DNA of 6,015 bases from Nitrososphaerales archaeon TH5896 (GCA_014523625.1 JAATVP010000277.1:1-6015), one strand, 5' to 3'; counted from the first letter of the stretch, positions 1 through 5,375 are shown. The notes: a model not told the origin generated them from the sequence alone. Numbers and translations: made by a program.

Positions 1-261
1 CGATACTGTGTAATACGAGTTGCATATCTGCATTGCAATATTTCTAGAATAATAACTCAAGATGCAAATAAAATTGCTTTCATAGGCGATTAGACTGATG
101 GGCGTCGTCGGCGCCATACTCCGTACAATGGCTGATCCTCAGGAGATTTCGATGCCTTAGACTCGATTTTCCTAACTTAACGTCCAAGGCCACCAATTTC
201 TAAGTCTTTACCGATCGCGTTTTTCACCTAAATGGTTCACTAGGTTAGTAAGGAAATGCAG
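1..261. other. Intergenic stretch, no convincing gene
   Basis: I see no gene here that I can support. The stretch is mostly AT-rich with a small GC-rich island around 98-120. The only coding-like item is a 20-codon ATG frame at 98-160 (+), containing MADPQEISMP near its end. It is preceded by an in-frame stop at 83-85, has no recognisable domain, and is probably chance or a decayed fragment. No clear hairpin plus U-run follows the stop of the minus-strand dehydrogenase gene at 262, so its terminator is not evident. Confidence 0.5.
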
Positions 262-1101
262 TCATGTCGAAATCTTCTTGATCATATTAAAGAATTCACC
301 TTCGTCCATACTCTTCTTGCTGGCTGCCCATGCTTCTACATCTTTGCCTACCAAATATCGAAGACGAGGATTTGGGTTTGTAGCAGCATCCAAGATATCA
401 TTTGCAACCAAGTCTGCAGAAGATCCACTCTTTGCTAGTTCGCTGGAACTGGCCGCTATTCTTTGCATCATCTGAGAATATGGTGAGGTCGGATCCTGCG
501 CTTTCTTGGCGATCACCATTGAATTTGCAAAGTTGGTCTGAACAAACCCAGGTTCTATTAAGATCACCCTTATTCCAAATGGCTCTAATTCATATGCCAT
601 AGATTCACTCAGTCCCTCAACGGCAAACTTGCTACTTACGTAGGCTGAACCTCCTGGATAACCAAAGAGACCAGCTCCAGAACTCAGATTTAGAATTCTT
701 CCAGACCTTTGCTTTCTCATCGTAGGGAGGACTGCTTGAATTACTCTCACTAGTCCGAATAGATTGGTCTCATACTGAGCCTTAATCTCTTCCATAGAAA
801 GCTCTTCCAACGCGCCAACGAGCCCGTAACCAGCGTTATTTACTAGGACATCGATCCTGCCAGCTTCAGAAGTTACGTGGTCAATTGCATTTTTTAGTGA
901 TTCATCATCAATAACATCAAGCTGTATAGCCTTAATGGGAAGGTTTTCCTTTTTCAACGCATTTTTTATCGGTGCGTCTTTTTCCGGGTTACGCATAGTT
1001 GCATATGTAAAATATCCATTTCGTGCGAGGATAAGTGCAGTTTCTAATCCAATGCCACTTGAACTACCGGTGACAATAGAAACCTTTTGATTGGATACCA
1101 T
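262..1101 (-). CDS. SDR-family oxidoreductase (classical short-chain dehydrogenase/reductase)
   Basis: This is a soluble 279-residue NAD(P)(H)-dependent alcohol/carbonyl oxidoreductase with a Rossmann fold. Seen in the sequence: the cofactor loop TGSSSGIG (residues 11-18), an Arg at 37 after beta-strand 2 that favours NADP(H), the LDV adenine-pocket motif (61-63), NNAGYG (88-93), the structural/catalytic Asn in NLFG (113), Ser141, and the YxxxK pair Tyr154/Lys158. The PG motif is at 184-185. The full catalytic tetrad is present, so the enzyme should be active. The motif layout and the roughly 30-residue C-terminal extension beyond the usual 250 resemble the 17-beta-hydroxysteroid dehydrogenase-like subgroup, but SDR substrates cannot be read from sequence. 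The ATG at 1101 is chosen because TGxxxGxG starts 10 residues in, as usual, and a TATA-like box lies about 27 bases upstream. It appears monocistronic, and no neighbour suggests a pathway. Confidence 0.96.
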   Translation of the reverse strand: MVSNQKVSIVTGSSSGIGLETALILARNGYFTYATMRNPEKDAPIKNALKKENLPIKAIQLDVIDDESLKNAIDHVTSEAGRIDVLVNNAGYGLVGALEELSMEEIKAQYETNLFGLVRVIQAVLPTMRKQRSGRILNLSSGAGLFGYPGGSAYVSSKFAVEGLSESMAYELEPFGIRVILIEPGFVQTNFANSMVIAKKAQDPTSPYSQMMQRIAASSSELAKSGSSADLVANDILDAATNPNPRLRYLVGKDVEAWAASKKSMDEGEFFNMIKKIST

Positions 1102-1124
1102 GTGGTTATATTAAGGTAAAACAA

Positions 1125-1132
1125 TACTTAAA
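1125..1132 (-). promoter_or_regulatory. Putative archaeal TATA box of the SDR gene
   Basis: On the minus strand the octamer reads TTTAAGTA. Its centre is about 27 bases from the A of the ATG at 1101, the usual TATA-to-start-site distance in archaea. Transcription would therefore begin at or next to the start codon, giving a leaderless mRNA. This fits the absence of a Shine-Dalgarno sequence. Confidence 0.5.
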
Positions 1133-1266
1133 GTGTGATGACGAGTCTCTAACATTCATAAGTTTTGACTGGCGGCCCTCTTTTTCACGGATAACCATGT
1201 TCCGGAATGGCTTTAATGTTTGTTCATACTGTAGATCTGAGCTATCAAGAACAGATTCATGAGTGA

Positions 1267-1314
1267 TAGGACGACCCTTTTCGCTCGCTCATTATTCCAA
1301 ACACGGTCGTCCTA
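1267..1314. repeat. 10-bp perfect inverted repeat, 28-base spacer
   Basis: TAGGACGACC at 1267-1276 is exactly matched by its reverse complement GGTCGTCCTA at 1305-1314, and the arms are GC-rich in AT-rich surroundings. As RNA it would form a 10-bp stem with a 28-base loop. As DNA it could be a two-site operator or the ends of a very short element. No flanking target duplication or long U-run is seen, so I do not call it a terminator or an IS. Confidence 0.55.
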
Positions 1315-1381
1315 CCCTTATCTTTTCAATGTTCCAAAAAGGACTTATACTTGATTTTACTATAGTAATGTGCAGTACCCC

Positions 1382-1449
1382 GAAACCATGGTAGTTCGAT
1401 CAGGTTCTTGTGGATCTACATTCCGTCTTGATCGCACTACCTTGTTTCT
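1382..1449. repeat. Long imperfect inverted repeat / predicted hairpin
   Basis: The core arms 1391-1404 and 1427-1440 pair over 14 positions: 12 Watson-Crick, one G-U and one mismatch (1396/1435), around a 22-base loop. Pairing continues outward in pieces (1390/1441, 1387-1388/1443-1444, 1384-1385/1446-1447), so the whole fold can reach about 68 bases. The outer right arm competes with a separate 7-bp hairpin (1443-1449/1456-1462), so two folds exclude each other. The transcribed strand is unknown. A structured small RNA or a remnant of a mobile element are both possible. Confidence 0.5.
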
Positions 1450-1553
1450 AGACAAAGAAACAGATTCGTAGTTTCAGAACTAATTTTTCATTATAGACTA
1501 TCTAGGATATTCTGACTAGTCGTTTGCAAGTTTGAACATAGTAGTTGGATGTT

Positions 1554-1571
1554 CCATTCGATTTGGAATGG
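1554..1571 (-). terminator. Possible hairpin after the ABM-like gene
   Basis: CCATTC (1554-1559) and GAATGG (1566-1571) form a 6-bp stem with a 6-base loop, 27 bases downstream of the stop codon of the minus-strand gene ending at 1598. No run of U follows on that strand, and archaeal termination usually needs one. The role is therefore weakly supported. Confidence 0.2.
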
Positions 1572-1597
1572 TTGTGTGGGAGCTGCGGAGAGAATAG

Positions 1598-2023
1598 TTA
1601 AAGACATGGTTCACGCCGCCCCTTGTAATAGAACGTGGGTACCTCAAGCCTTTTGAATGCTTCTCTCCAATCAATCAGCTCACTTTCGCTACTCCATTCT
1701 ACGAATGCGGAACCCTCACCAGCCCATTCATTGAACTTATTGACGGCAGAAGCATGAGGTTCTGACAATACAAACTTGCTAAGTGGATCATTTTCCTCCC
1801 AAATAAAAAATGTCCAAAAATGCTTCTTAAGGAAATTAGCCTTTATTGCATAATTGGCTACTCCCTTATTTTGCTTTACTTGTTTTAATACTTTCGACGT
1901 CATTAGTTGAAAAGGTATCATGTACCTCCAGCTTCTCAGAGGCAGAAATGTAACAATGCAAATGAATTTTTTTTTACTTCCATAATCTACGCTATCATCT
2001 GCTTGCAATATTACTACATACAT
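1598..2023 (-). CDS. Small protein with ABM-like (dimeric alpha/beta-barrel) fold, uncertain 5' end
   Basis: This is a soluble protein of about 141 residues when read from the ATG at 2023. From residue 20 on it looks like a genuine domain: strand FICIVTFLPL, then a helix (about 38-50), the strand-like HFWTFFIWEE (68-77), a helix with SEPHASAV (87-94), and WAGEGSAFVEW (100-110). This strand/helix order and the FWT..WE and PHA motifs recall small haem-/monooxygenase-like barrels (antibiotic biosynthesis monooxygenase or CrtA-like families). That is a fold-level resemblance, and no reaction can be assigned. The first 19 residues look unlike the rest. The frame is also open to a TTG at 2074. A nine-T run (1967-1975, A on the coding strand) lies exactly at the junction. 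One extra A would join the domain to an ATG at 1983, giving a protein starting MEVKKKFICIV. The gene appears monocistronic and diverges from the next gene. Confidence 0.7.
   Translation of the reverse strand: MYVVILQADDSVDYGSKKKFICIVTFLPLRSWRYMIPFQLMTSKVLKQVKQNKGVANYAIKANFLKKHFWTFFIWEENDPLSKFVLSEPHASAVNKFNEWAGEGSAFVEWSSESELIDWREAFKRLEVPTFYYKGRREPCL
2007..2013 (-). promoter_or_regulatory. Possible TATA box for an ATG at 1983
   Basis: The AT-only heptamer TAATATT (minus strand) is centred 26-27 bases upstream of an ATG at 1983 that lies one frame off the annotated protein. It would give a leaderless transcript only if that ATG is the true start. The match to the archaeal consensus is weak. Other AT-rich candidates exist near 2035 and 2094. 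Confidence 0.25.
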
Positions 2024-2108
2024 GCAATTTCTTAAATGTCTTTCATACTTACGCCTGAAATGCGCCGGACTCAAATCACCGTAAAGATCATAATATTATA
2101 GATAACGA

Positions 2109-2116
2109 ATTTAAAT
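2109..2116 (+). promoter_or_regulatory. Putative TATA box for the exported-protein gene
   Basis: ATTTAAAT, followed by A, is centred about 25 bases before the G of the GTG at 2138, so the message would start at or beside that codon. The octamer is a perfect palindrome and lies between two divergent genes, so it might also serve the minus-strand gene. This placement is the main reason to accept the GTG start. Confidence 0.5.
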
Positions 2117-2137
2117 AGAGCAATTTTTAATGGTAAC

Positions 2138-2689
2138 GTGAGCAATGACAAAAAAGTGATTGTTATCAATATTGCAGCAGCATTGGTCCTTGCGATGCTT
2201 GGTTTAGCTACTACATCTACACCTCCAGAGATGGACTCGCACAGAATATATGCAAGCATTAATAGTACCAATAGTACAATTTCCATAGGAGATCCATTTT
2301 TTGTGGAGAAAGGCAAGGTTATCGGACAAAGAGTATTGAGTGTTACGCCACAACCACAGTTAGAATTTACTTTTGTTGCTAATGGAACTATAAATGATTC
2401 CATAAACTTTACAAATACAGGAACAACTGTAAGCAACCTTCAGGCTAACGGAGCCTTTAATAGTAAAGGACAAGGTTTCATAATGACAATGGACGGTGAA
2501 GTAGCAACCTGGACTAATCAAGTTGTAGGACAGCTAACCCAAGAGGGCAAGGTCTTATCCCGCGGAGTAGGATTTTGGAACACACCTTCAACAGGAGACC
2601 TTGCATTTATGGATAACCTGATGACCATCTTTAAGCTTGAAATAGATAGAGAGGGTAACCTATCAGCAGAAGAGTGGGAATGGAAGTAA
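2138..2689 (+). CDS. Exported/membrane-anchored beta-rich protein, unknown function
   Basis: This is a 183-residue protein. Residues 1-6 are polar with two Lys, and residues 7-24 form one hydrophobic helix, so the N-terminus acts as an uncleaved anchor or a signal peptide. The rest faces outside. It carries six N-glycosylation sequons (Asn42, 45, 82, 86, 90, 174), as in archaeal surface proteins. The body alternates short strands and turns with conserved-looking blocks: GKVIGQRVLSVTP (59-71), GQGFIMTMDGEVATW (111-125), RGVGFWNTPSTGDLAFMDN (142-160) and a C-terminal EEWEWK. I recognise this pattern from hypothetical proteins common in Thaumarchaeota, but no function is known to me. The GTG start is used because the frame has no ATG before residue 20, a stop lies at 2099-2101, and a TATA box is correctly spaced. 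It is transcribed alone and converges on the next gene. Confidence 0.85.
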   Translation: MSNDKKVIVINIAAALVLAMLGLATTSTPPEMDSHRIYASINSTNSTISIGDPFFVEKGKVIGQRVLSVTPQPQLEFTFVANGTINDSINFTNTGTTVSNLQANGAFNSKGQGFIMTMDGEVATWTNQVVGQLTQEGKVLSRGVGFWNTPSTGDLAFMDNLMTIFKLEIDREGNLSAEEWEWK

Positions 2690-2734
2690 AAGTTGAAGAA
2701 ATAGCATAATCGATCAGAGCCATAAGATTCTTAG

Positions 2735-2800
2735 TCATTTGACAGCGAAGACGTGAAAGTAGAAGAGTGGGAAGTGAATAATTCTCAAATTATTCACTAG
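2735..2800 (+). pseudogene. Short echo of the upstream gene's C-terminus
   Basis: A 21-codon open stretch with no start codon, bounded by stops, reads FDSEDVKVEEWE and then NNSQIIH. It resembles the end of the preceding exported protein (EIDREGNLSAEEWEW). At DNA level the 13-mer AGAAGAGTGGGAA occurs at 2668-2680 and again at 2761-2773. It may be the remnant of a tandem duplicate whose body was lost, or a small local duplication. The match is too short to exclude coincidence. Confidence 0.3.
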
Positions 2801-2814
2801 GGCTGGATTTTTTT
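2773..2814 (+). terminator. Hairpin plus T-run between convergent genes
   Basis: An 11-bp perfect stem (AGTGAATAATT, 2773-2783; its complement 2788-2798) closes a 4-base CTCA loop. Nine bases later comes a run of seven T (2808-2814). On the plus strand this is a good termination signal for the exported-protein gene ending at 2689. The right arm contains the stop codon (2797-2799) of the facing minus-strand gene, so the hairpin also lies at that gene's 3' end. Confidence 0.55.
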
Positions 2815-3327
2815 GAAGTATTCTTTTACAGATGGACGATAAAGATAATAGAGAATAATTCCATTAATCGCTATTCCAATAATTTGATCAACTAAATGAT
2901 ATAACGAGGTATTCGCATCGTGATGCATTGCGGTATTGAGCATGCTTGTTGTTATAATGAATACTATTTGGACTATGATTGATATTGTAGTCAGTATTAC
3001 TATAATAGTCCTTGCCCATTCTCTTCCTTTAAATAAACCATAGGCTACAACTAAATATCCTATACCAATTACTAATACAATCGCTCCCATGACTATACTA
3101 CTGCTTCCAAGCAATTGGACTAGAGCATGTAACTCTGCTACATCAAGCGTTTGCGGCTGCTGTTCTTGTTGCTGTATCTCGGTCAGGACATTTTCAATAG
3201 ATATTGACGCAAAGAATGCTCCTGATACTAAGGATGATAGACCTCCAAAAATTAATACCACACCACTCACTATGGCCAAAATAGCTATGATCGTAATGCC
3301 AAATGGTCTCTTCATTGACTGACTCAT
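2797..3327 (-). CDS. Four-helix integral membrane protein, unknown function
   Basis: This protein has 176 residues. Four hydrophobic segments are clear: about 9-40, 76-99, 105-130 and 143-162. A polar, Gln-rich outer or inner loop (45-73, with QQQEQQPQ) separates helices 1 and 2. The second loop carries KGREWAR (100-106), and a charged C-terminal tail reads YRPSVKEYFKK (163-173). The R/K placement suggests that the GREWAR loop and both termini are cytoplasmic. The GRxWAR and YRPxVKxYF motifs recur, from memory, in uncharacterised archaeal and bacterial four-helix membrane proteins, so a conserved but unnamed family is likely. No channel or enzyme residues are evident. The ATG at 3327 is given, but Met5 (3315), right before KRPFG, is an equally good start. 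It is monocistronic and convergent with the previous gene. Confidence 0.88.
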   Translation of the reverse strand: MSQSMKRPFGITIIAILAIVSGVVLIFGGLSSLVSGAFFASISIENVLTEIQQQEQQPQTLDVAELHALVQLLGSSSIVMGAIVLVIGIGYLVVAYGLFKGREWARTIIVILTTISIIVQIVFIITTSMLNTAMHHDANTSLYHLVDQIIGIAINGIILYYLYRPSVKEYFKKIQP

Positions 3328-3355
3328 CGTACATTCAAGGTTATAGAAGACTTGG

Positions 3356-3363
3356 ATAAAAAG
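3356..3363 (-). promoter_or_regulatory. Putative TATA box of the membrane-protein gene
   Basis: On the minus strand this reads CTTTTTAT and is centred about 32 bases before the ATG at 3327, predicting a leader of about six bases. A second candidate, TTCTATAA (3341-3348), would place transcription just before Met5 instead. The two boxes match the two possible start codons. Confidence 0.35.
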
Positions 3364-3454
3364 AATATTGAATTTTGGGATTATGGAGAATATGGAAAAA
3401 TCATTTTCTCGTCCTACCTTTTTCTATGATTCTTAAGTGTAGTCATTACGAAAT

Positions 3455-3523
3455 ATGTTAAAAAAGGAAGCATCGATGTTGGAAAAAGAATGCTTAGGCT
3501 GCACAAATTCAAACATGTTTTAG
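3455..3523 (+). CDS. Tiny candidate peptide with CxxC, unproven
   Basis: A 22-codon frame starts at ATG 3455 with MLKKEASMLEKE, followed by CLGC, TNSNMF and a TAG. It is preceded by an in-frame stop at 3440-3442 and ends 110 bases before the radical SAM gene on the same strand. A charged leader-like half followed by a Cys/Thr/Ser/Asn tail is the composition of some radical-SAM-modified peptide precursors, hence the mention. A weak TTAAG box lies about 20 bases upstream, which is too close to be convincing. At this length the frame may be chance. Confidence 0.15.
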   Translation: MLKKEASMLEKECLGCTNSNMF

Positions 3524-3603
3524 ATTAGCATATCTCAGAAGTTCAAATTTTATGAAGAATTAAAGTATAATGCATCACAAATTCAACCAATTTCAACAGC
3601 AAC

Positions 3604-3610
3604 TTAATAT
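3604..3610 (+). promoter_or_regulatory. Putative TATA box of the radical SAM gene
   Basis: TTAATAT is centred about 27 bases before the ATG at 3634, so the mRNA would start at that codon. A second candidate, AAAGTATAA (3562-3570), would instead give a leader of about 40 bases. The spacing of the nearer box supports the chosen start. Confidence 0.45.
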
Positions 3611-3633
3611 GCTGCTATGATGATGGTAACCTC

Positions 3634-4713
3634 ATGCCAGTCGACACTATGCGTACGATCAAGCTTCTAGGCAATTGGTCGGGCAACAGAGTCTTGGGAA
3701 GAAGGCGTCCTTTAATTGCAGTATTCAGTTTAACACATTACTGTAATTTCTATTGCCCAATGTGTCCTTTCGGAGATGCTGATAAGGTTGGTCAAATAGA
3801 TTTGGCAAAGAAAAATGACTTGACTACAGAGCAATGGAAATCAATTTTTGATAAGGTTTCAAAATATTGTATTTGGTCCATCATTGAAGGGGGTGAACCC
3901 ACTAGTCGTCCTGACTTTATGGAACTTGTTCGGCACATCTACAAGCTAAAAATTCCTATTACACTGATCACCAATTGTTCATTACTTCACAATATCGATC
4001 TTGTAGAATTAAAGAAATATATTCAGTTTATAACTTGCAGTATTGATTCAGTATTCGAAGAGTCGTACTGCAAAATACGTGGTGTTTCTCCACAAGTATA
4101 TATTAGAGTAATAAACAATCTACGTCTTTTGGTTGATTATAAGATCCCACACTACTTTAATAGCGTTATAACTAAGTATAATACTGAGGAATTTATCAAC
4201 CAGTCCTATTTTGAGAGAGCAAAGGAATTAGGCTCAAATGCTGTTTCTTTTACCTTTGTAGAAGATCGATCTGACGTTAGTTATTCTCTACTTCCGGATC
4301 GACAGACAATGGTCAGGGTTTGCGAAAGTATCCTTGATTATGGAAAAAAACACACCTATCCTCAAATAATGATCCCACCACAGTACTTTGAGCAAATAAT
4401 AGAACATGGAAGAGGGCTTTTTGATGAGTGTGGAGTATGGAAAAGTATCTTTGTTAATGGTAATGGTACAGTCTTGGTTCCATGTTGGAAATTTAATAGT
4501 CCAGAAAATACCTACAATTTGCTTGAACAAAGCATAGAAGAAATTTGGAGTGCCCCCCAGTGGGACATTGCCAGAACTTGTCACGATTGTAAAGTTCTTG
4601 GGTGTATCTGGTATTCCTCACAACCAATTACTACATTTGCCAAGAACTATATGAATGGACTATCGAAAATGATCAGTCAGCAAAAACCAGGTTATATTGA
4701 GGCAGCATCTTAA
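3634..4713 (+). CDS. Radical SAM enzyme with SPASM/twitch-like C-terminal domain
   Basis: This is a 359-residue iron-sulfur enzyme that should cleave S-adenosylmethionine to start radical chemistry. Seen: the CxxxCxxC cluster motif (Cys37, 41, 44 in YCNFYCPMC) at the end of the first strand; the SAM-binding GGEP motif (86-89, followed by TSRPD); TNC (113-115); and SIDS..ESYCKIRG (136-150), the usual fourth-strand region. The C-terminal part has Cys266, Cys284, Cys316, Cys319 and Cys324, around VNGNGTVLVPCW and CHDCKVLGC. This is the pattern of an auxiliary [4Fe-4S] cluster domain (SPASM or shorter twitch type), found in enzymes that modify peptides, proteins or cofactors. Five rather than seven Cys suggests one auxiliary cluster. 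The substrate is unknown. The start is supported by a TATA box; Met6 is an alternative. A GNAT acetyltransferase follows after 77 bases on the same strand and may share the pathway. Confidence 0.93.
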   Translation: MPVDTMRTIKLLGNWSGNRVLGRRRPLIAVFSLTHYCNFYCPMCPFGDADKVGQIDLAKKNDLTTEQWKSIFDKVSKYCIWSIIEGGEPTSRPDFMELVRHIYKLKIPITLITNCSLLHNIDLVELKKYIQFITCSIDSVFEESYCKIRGVSPQVYIRVINNLRLLVDYKIPHYFNSVITKYNTEEFINQSYFERAKELGSNAVSFTFVEDRSDVSYSLLPDRQTMVRVCESILDYGKKHTYPQIMIPPQYFEQIIEHGRGLFDECGVWKSIFVNGNGTVLVPCWKFNSPENTYNLLEQSIEEIWSAPQWDIARTCHDCKVLGCIWYSSQPITTFAKNYMNGLSKMISQQKPGYIEAAS

Positions 4714-4757
4714 ACCCTGAATATCGTCGCAGCCTGTGTTAAGATCGTGTCTGCGTC

Positions 4758-4764
4758 TATAATA
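4758..4764 (+). promoter_or_regulatory. Putative TATA box of the acetyltransferase gene
   Basis: TATAATA is centred about 30 bases before the ATG at 4791, predicting a very short leader. If used, the acetyltransferase is not wholly dependent on read-through from the radical SAM gene 77 bases upstream. No strong terminator separates the two, so both modes remain possible. Confidence 0.4.
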
Positions 4765-4790
4765 GTACAATTAAGAAAAAACATATACTT

Positions 4791-5375
4791 ATGATTGTTG
4801 GATATGATCTCCTGCCTAAAACTATCGAATGTTACCCTGCATCAATTAAACTTAAAGAAGATATCGAAAAAATATTCGATGATTGTGCTGATGCGAGGAA
4901 TTGCTTTTGTGCTTTTTGGCACCTCCCGAAAAAGGCATGTGAAGACAATTGGGGAGAAGCAAATCGTAGGTGGTTTTTCGAAACAATACGCAATTATGGA
5001 CCTCTCGGGATTATTGCTTACAGCAACGGCGAACCCGCTGGCTGGTGCGGCATAGCTCCGCGAAGTAAATACGACCGTCTCAGGCGATCTAGGTTTTTTT
5101 CGGCAGTGGATAATCGCCCAGTATGGTCAGTGACTTGTTTTGTGGTTCGGAAAAAGTTCCGTCGTCGAGGACTTTCTCGGCTATTGCTAAGAGAAGCAGT
5201 CTTATTTGCCCAATCTCAGGGGGCAGAGTGGATTGAAGGCTATCCATTCGATCTAGACCAAGGGATTTCGCGAGGGGACCTTTATCCCGGTATATTATCC
5301 GTCTTCTTGGCCGAAGGTTTCGTGGAGGTCGCCCGGCGATTACCAACAAGACCTGTAGTACGTCTCAGTCTCTGA
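4791..5375 (+). CDS. GNAT-family N-acetyltransferase
   Basis: This is a 194-residue soluble enzyme predicted to transfer an acetyl group from acetyl-CoA to an amine. The acetyl-CoA pyrophosphate loop is visible as RRRGLSRLLL (124-133, the [RQ]xxG[LG]x motif A), preceded by strand VTCFVVRKKFRR and followed by helix LREAVLFAQSQGA and strand EWIEGYPFD. Upstream, CFCAFWHLP (38-46), NRRWFFETI (58-66), GIIAYSNGEPAGWCGIAPRSKYDRL (73-97, motif D/C strands) and DNRPVWSV (107-114) match a GNAT subgroup I recognise from bacteria and archaea, uncharacterised and common in Actinobacteria. The substrate is unknown. The 3' half (about 5100-5340) is near 50 % GC against roughly 30-40 % in the preceding gene, and uses more CGN Arg codons. 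This hints at transfer from a GC-richer donor. It converges on the last gene. Confidence 0.92.
   Translation: MIVGYDLLPKTIECYPASIKLKEDIEKIFDDCADARNCFCAFWHLPKKACEDNWGEANRRWFFETIRNYGPLGIIAYSNGEPAGWCGIAPRSKYDRLRRSRFFSAVDNRPVWSVTCFVVRKKFRRRGLSRLLLREAVLFAQSQGAEWIEGYPFDLDQGISRGDLYPGILSVFLAEGFVEVARRLPTRPVVRLSL

Larger units (their letters stand above)
1133..1597. other. Long intergenic region with inverted repeats
   Basis: About 465 bases lie between the promoter of the SDR gene and the 3' end of the next minus-strand gene. No frame carries a recognisable protein. The stretch holds two large inverted repeats (1267-1314 and 1382-1449), a 7-bp hairpin (1443-1449/1456-1462), a 6-bp hairpin near the end (1554-1571), and a 21-codon ATG frame at 1197-1262 (+) containing a CSYC motif. 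It could hold an untranslated RNA gene or the eroded ends of a lost element. I cannot decide between these. Confidence 0.5.
3328..3633. other. Divergent intergenic region
   Basis: This 306-base AT-rich region lies between the membrane-protein gene and the radical SAM gene and holds promoters for both. It contains an 11-base direct repeat CACAAATTCAA (3502-3512 and 3576-3586, 74 bases apart) that could be a regulator site, and a 22-codon ATG frame (3455-3523) with a CLGC motif. No larger gene is visible. Confidence 0.5.

Noticed and set aside
98..160. 20-codon ATG frame in a small GC-rich island
   Set aside because: It is very short, with no recognised family and no clear promoter. It is best treated as chance.
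256..602. Plus-strand open frames of 60-66 codons
   Set aside because: They lie antisense to the SDR gene, whose motifs prove the minus strand codes. The peptides are low-quality, Cys/Ser-rich shadows.
1391..1410. tRNA T-loop-like TTCGATC motif
   Set aside because: No acceptor, D or anticodon arms can be built around it. The motif belongs to the imperfect inverted repeat instead.
1267..1449. Possible IS or miniature transposable element
   Set aside because: There is no transposase, no clear target-site duplication flanking either inverted repeat, and only one copy is visible in this window.
1360..1473. Minus-strand open stretch of 37 codons containing RRNVDPQEPDRTT
   Set aside because: It looks protein-like and could be a relic, but it has no start codon near its beginning, no domain I recognise, and it coincides with the long hairpin, which constrains the sequence for other reasons.
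2071..2436. 121-codon minus-strand frame
   Set aside because: It is antisense to the exported-protein gene. Its hydrophobic look comes from reading that gene's complement, and it starts at a poor position.
4288..4584. 98-codon minus-strand frame
   Set aside because: It overlaps the radical SAM gene antisense, across the auxiliary-cluster Cys codons that are clearly the coding strand.
4795..5055. 86-codon plus-strand frame overlapping the acetyltransferase
   Set aside because: It is an alternative frame of the same region. The GNAT motifs and the TATA spacing support the frame starting at 4791.
5089..5349. 86-codon minus-strand frame
   Set aside because: It is a shadow of the GC-richer part of the acetyltransferase gene, where stop codons are rarer in all frames.
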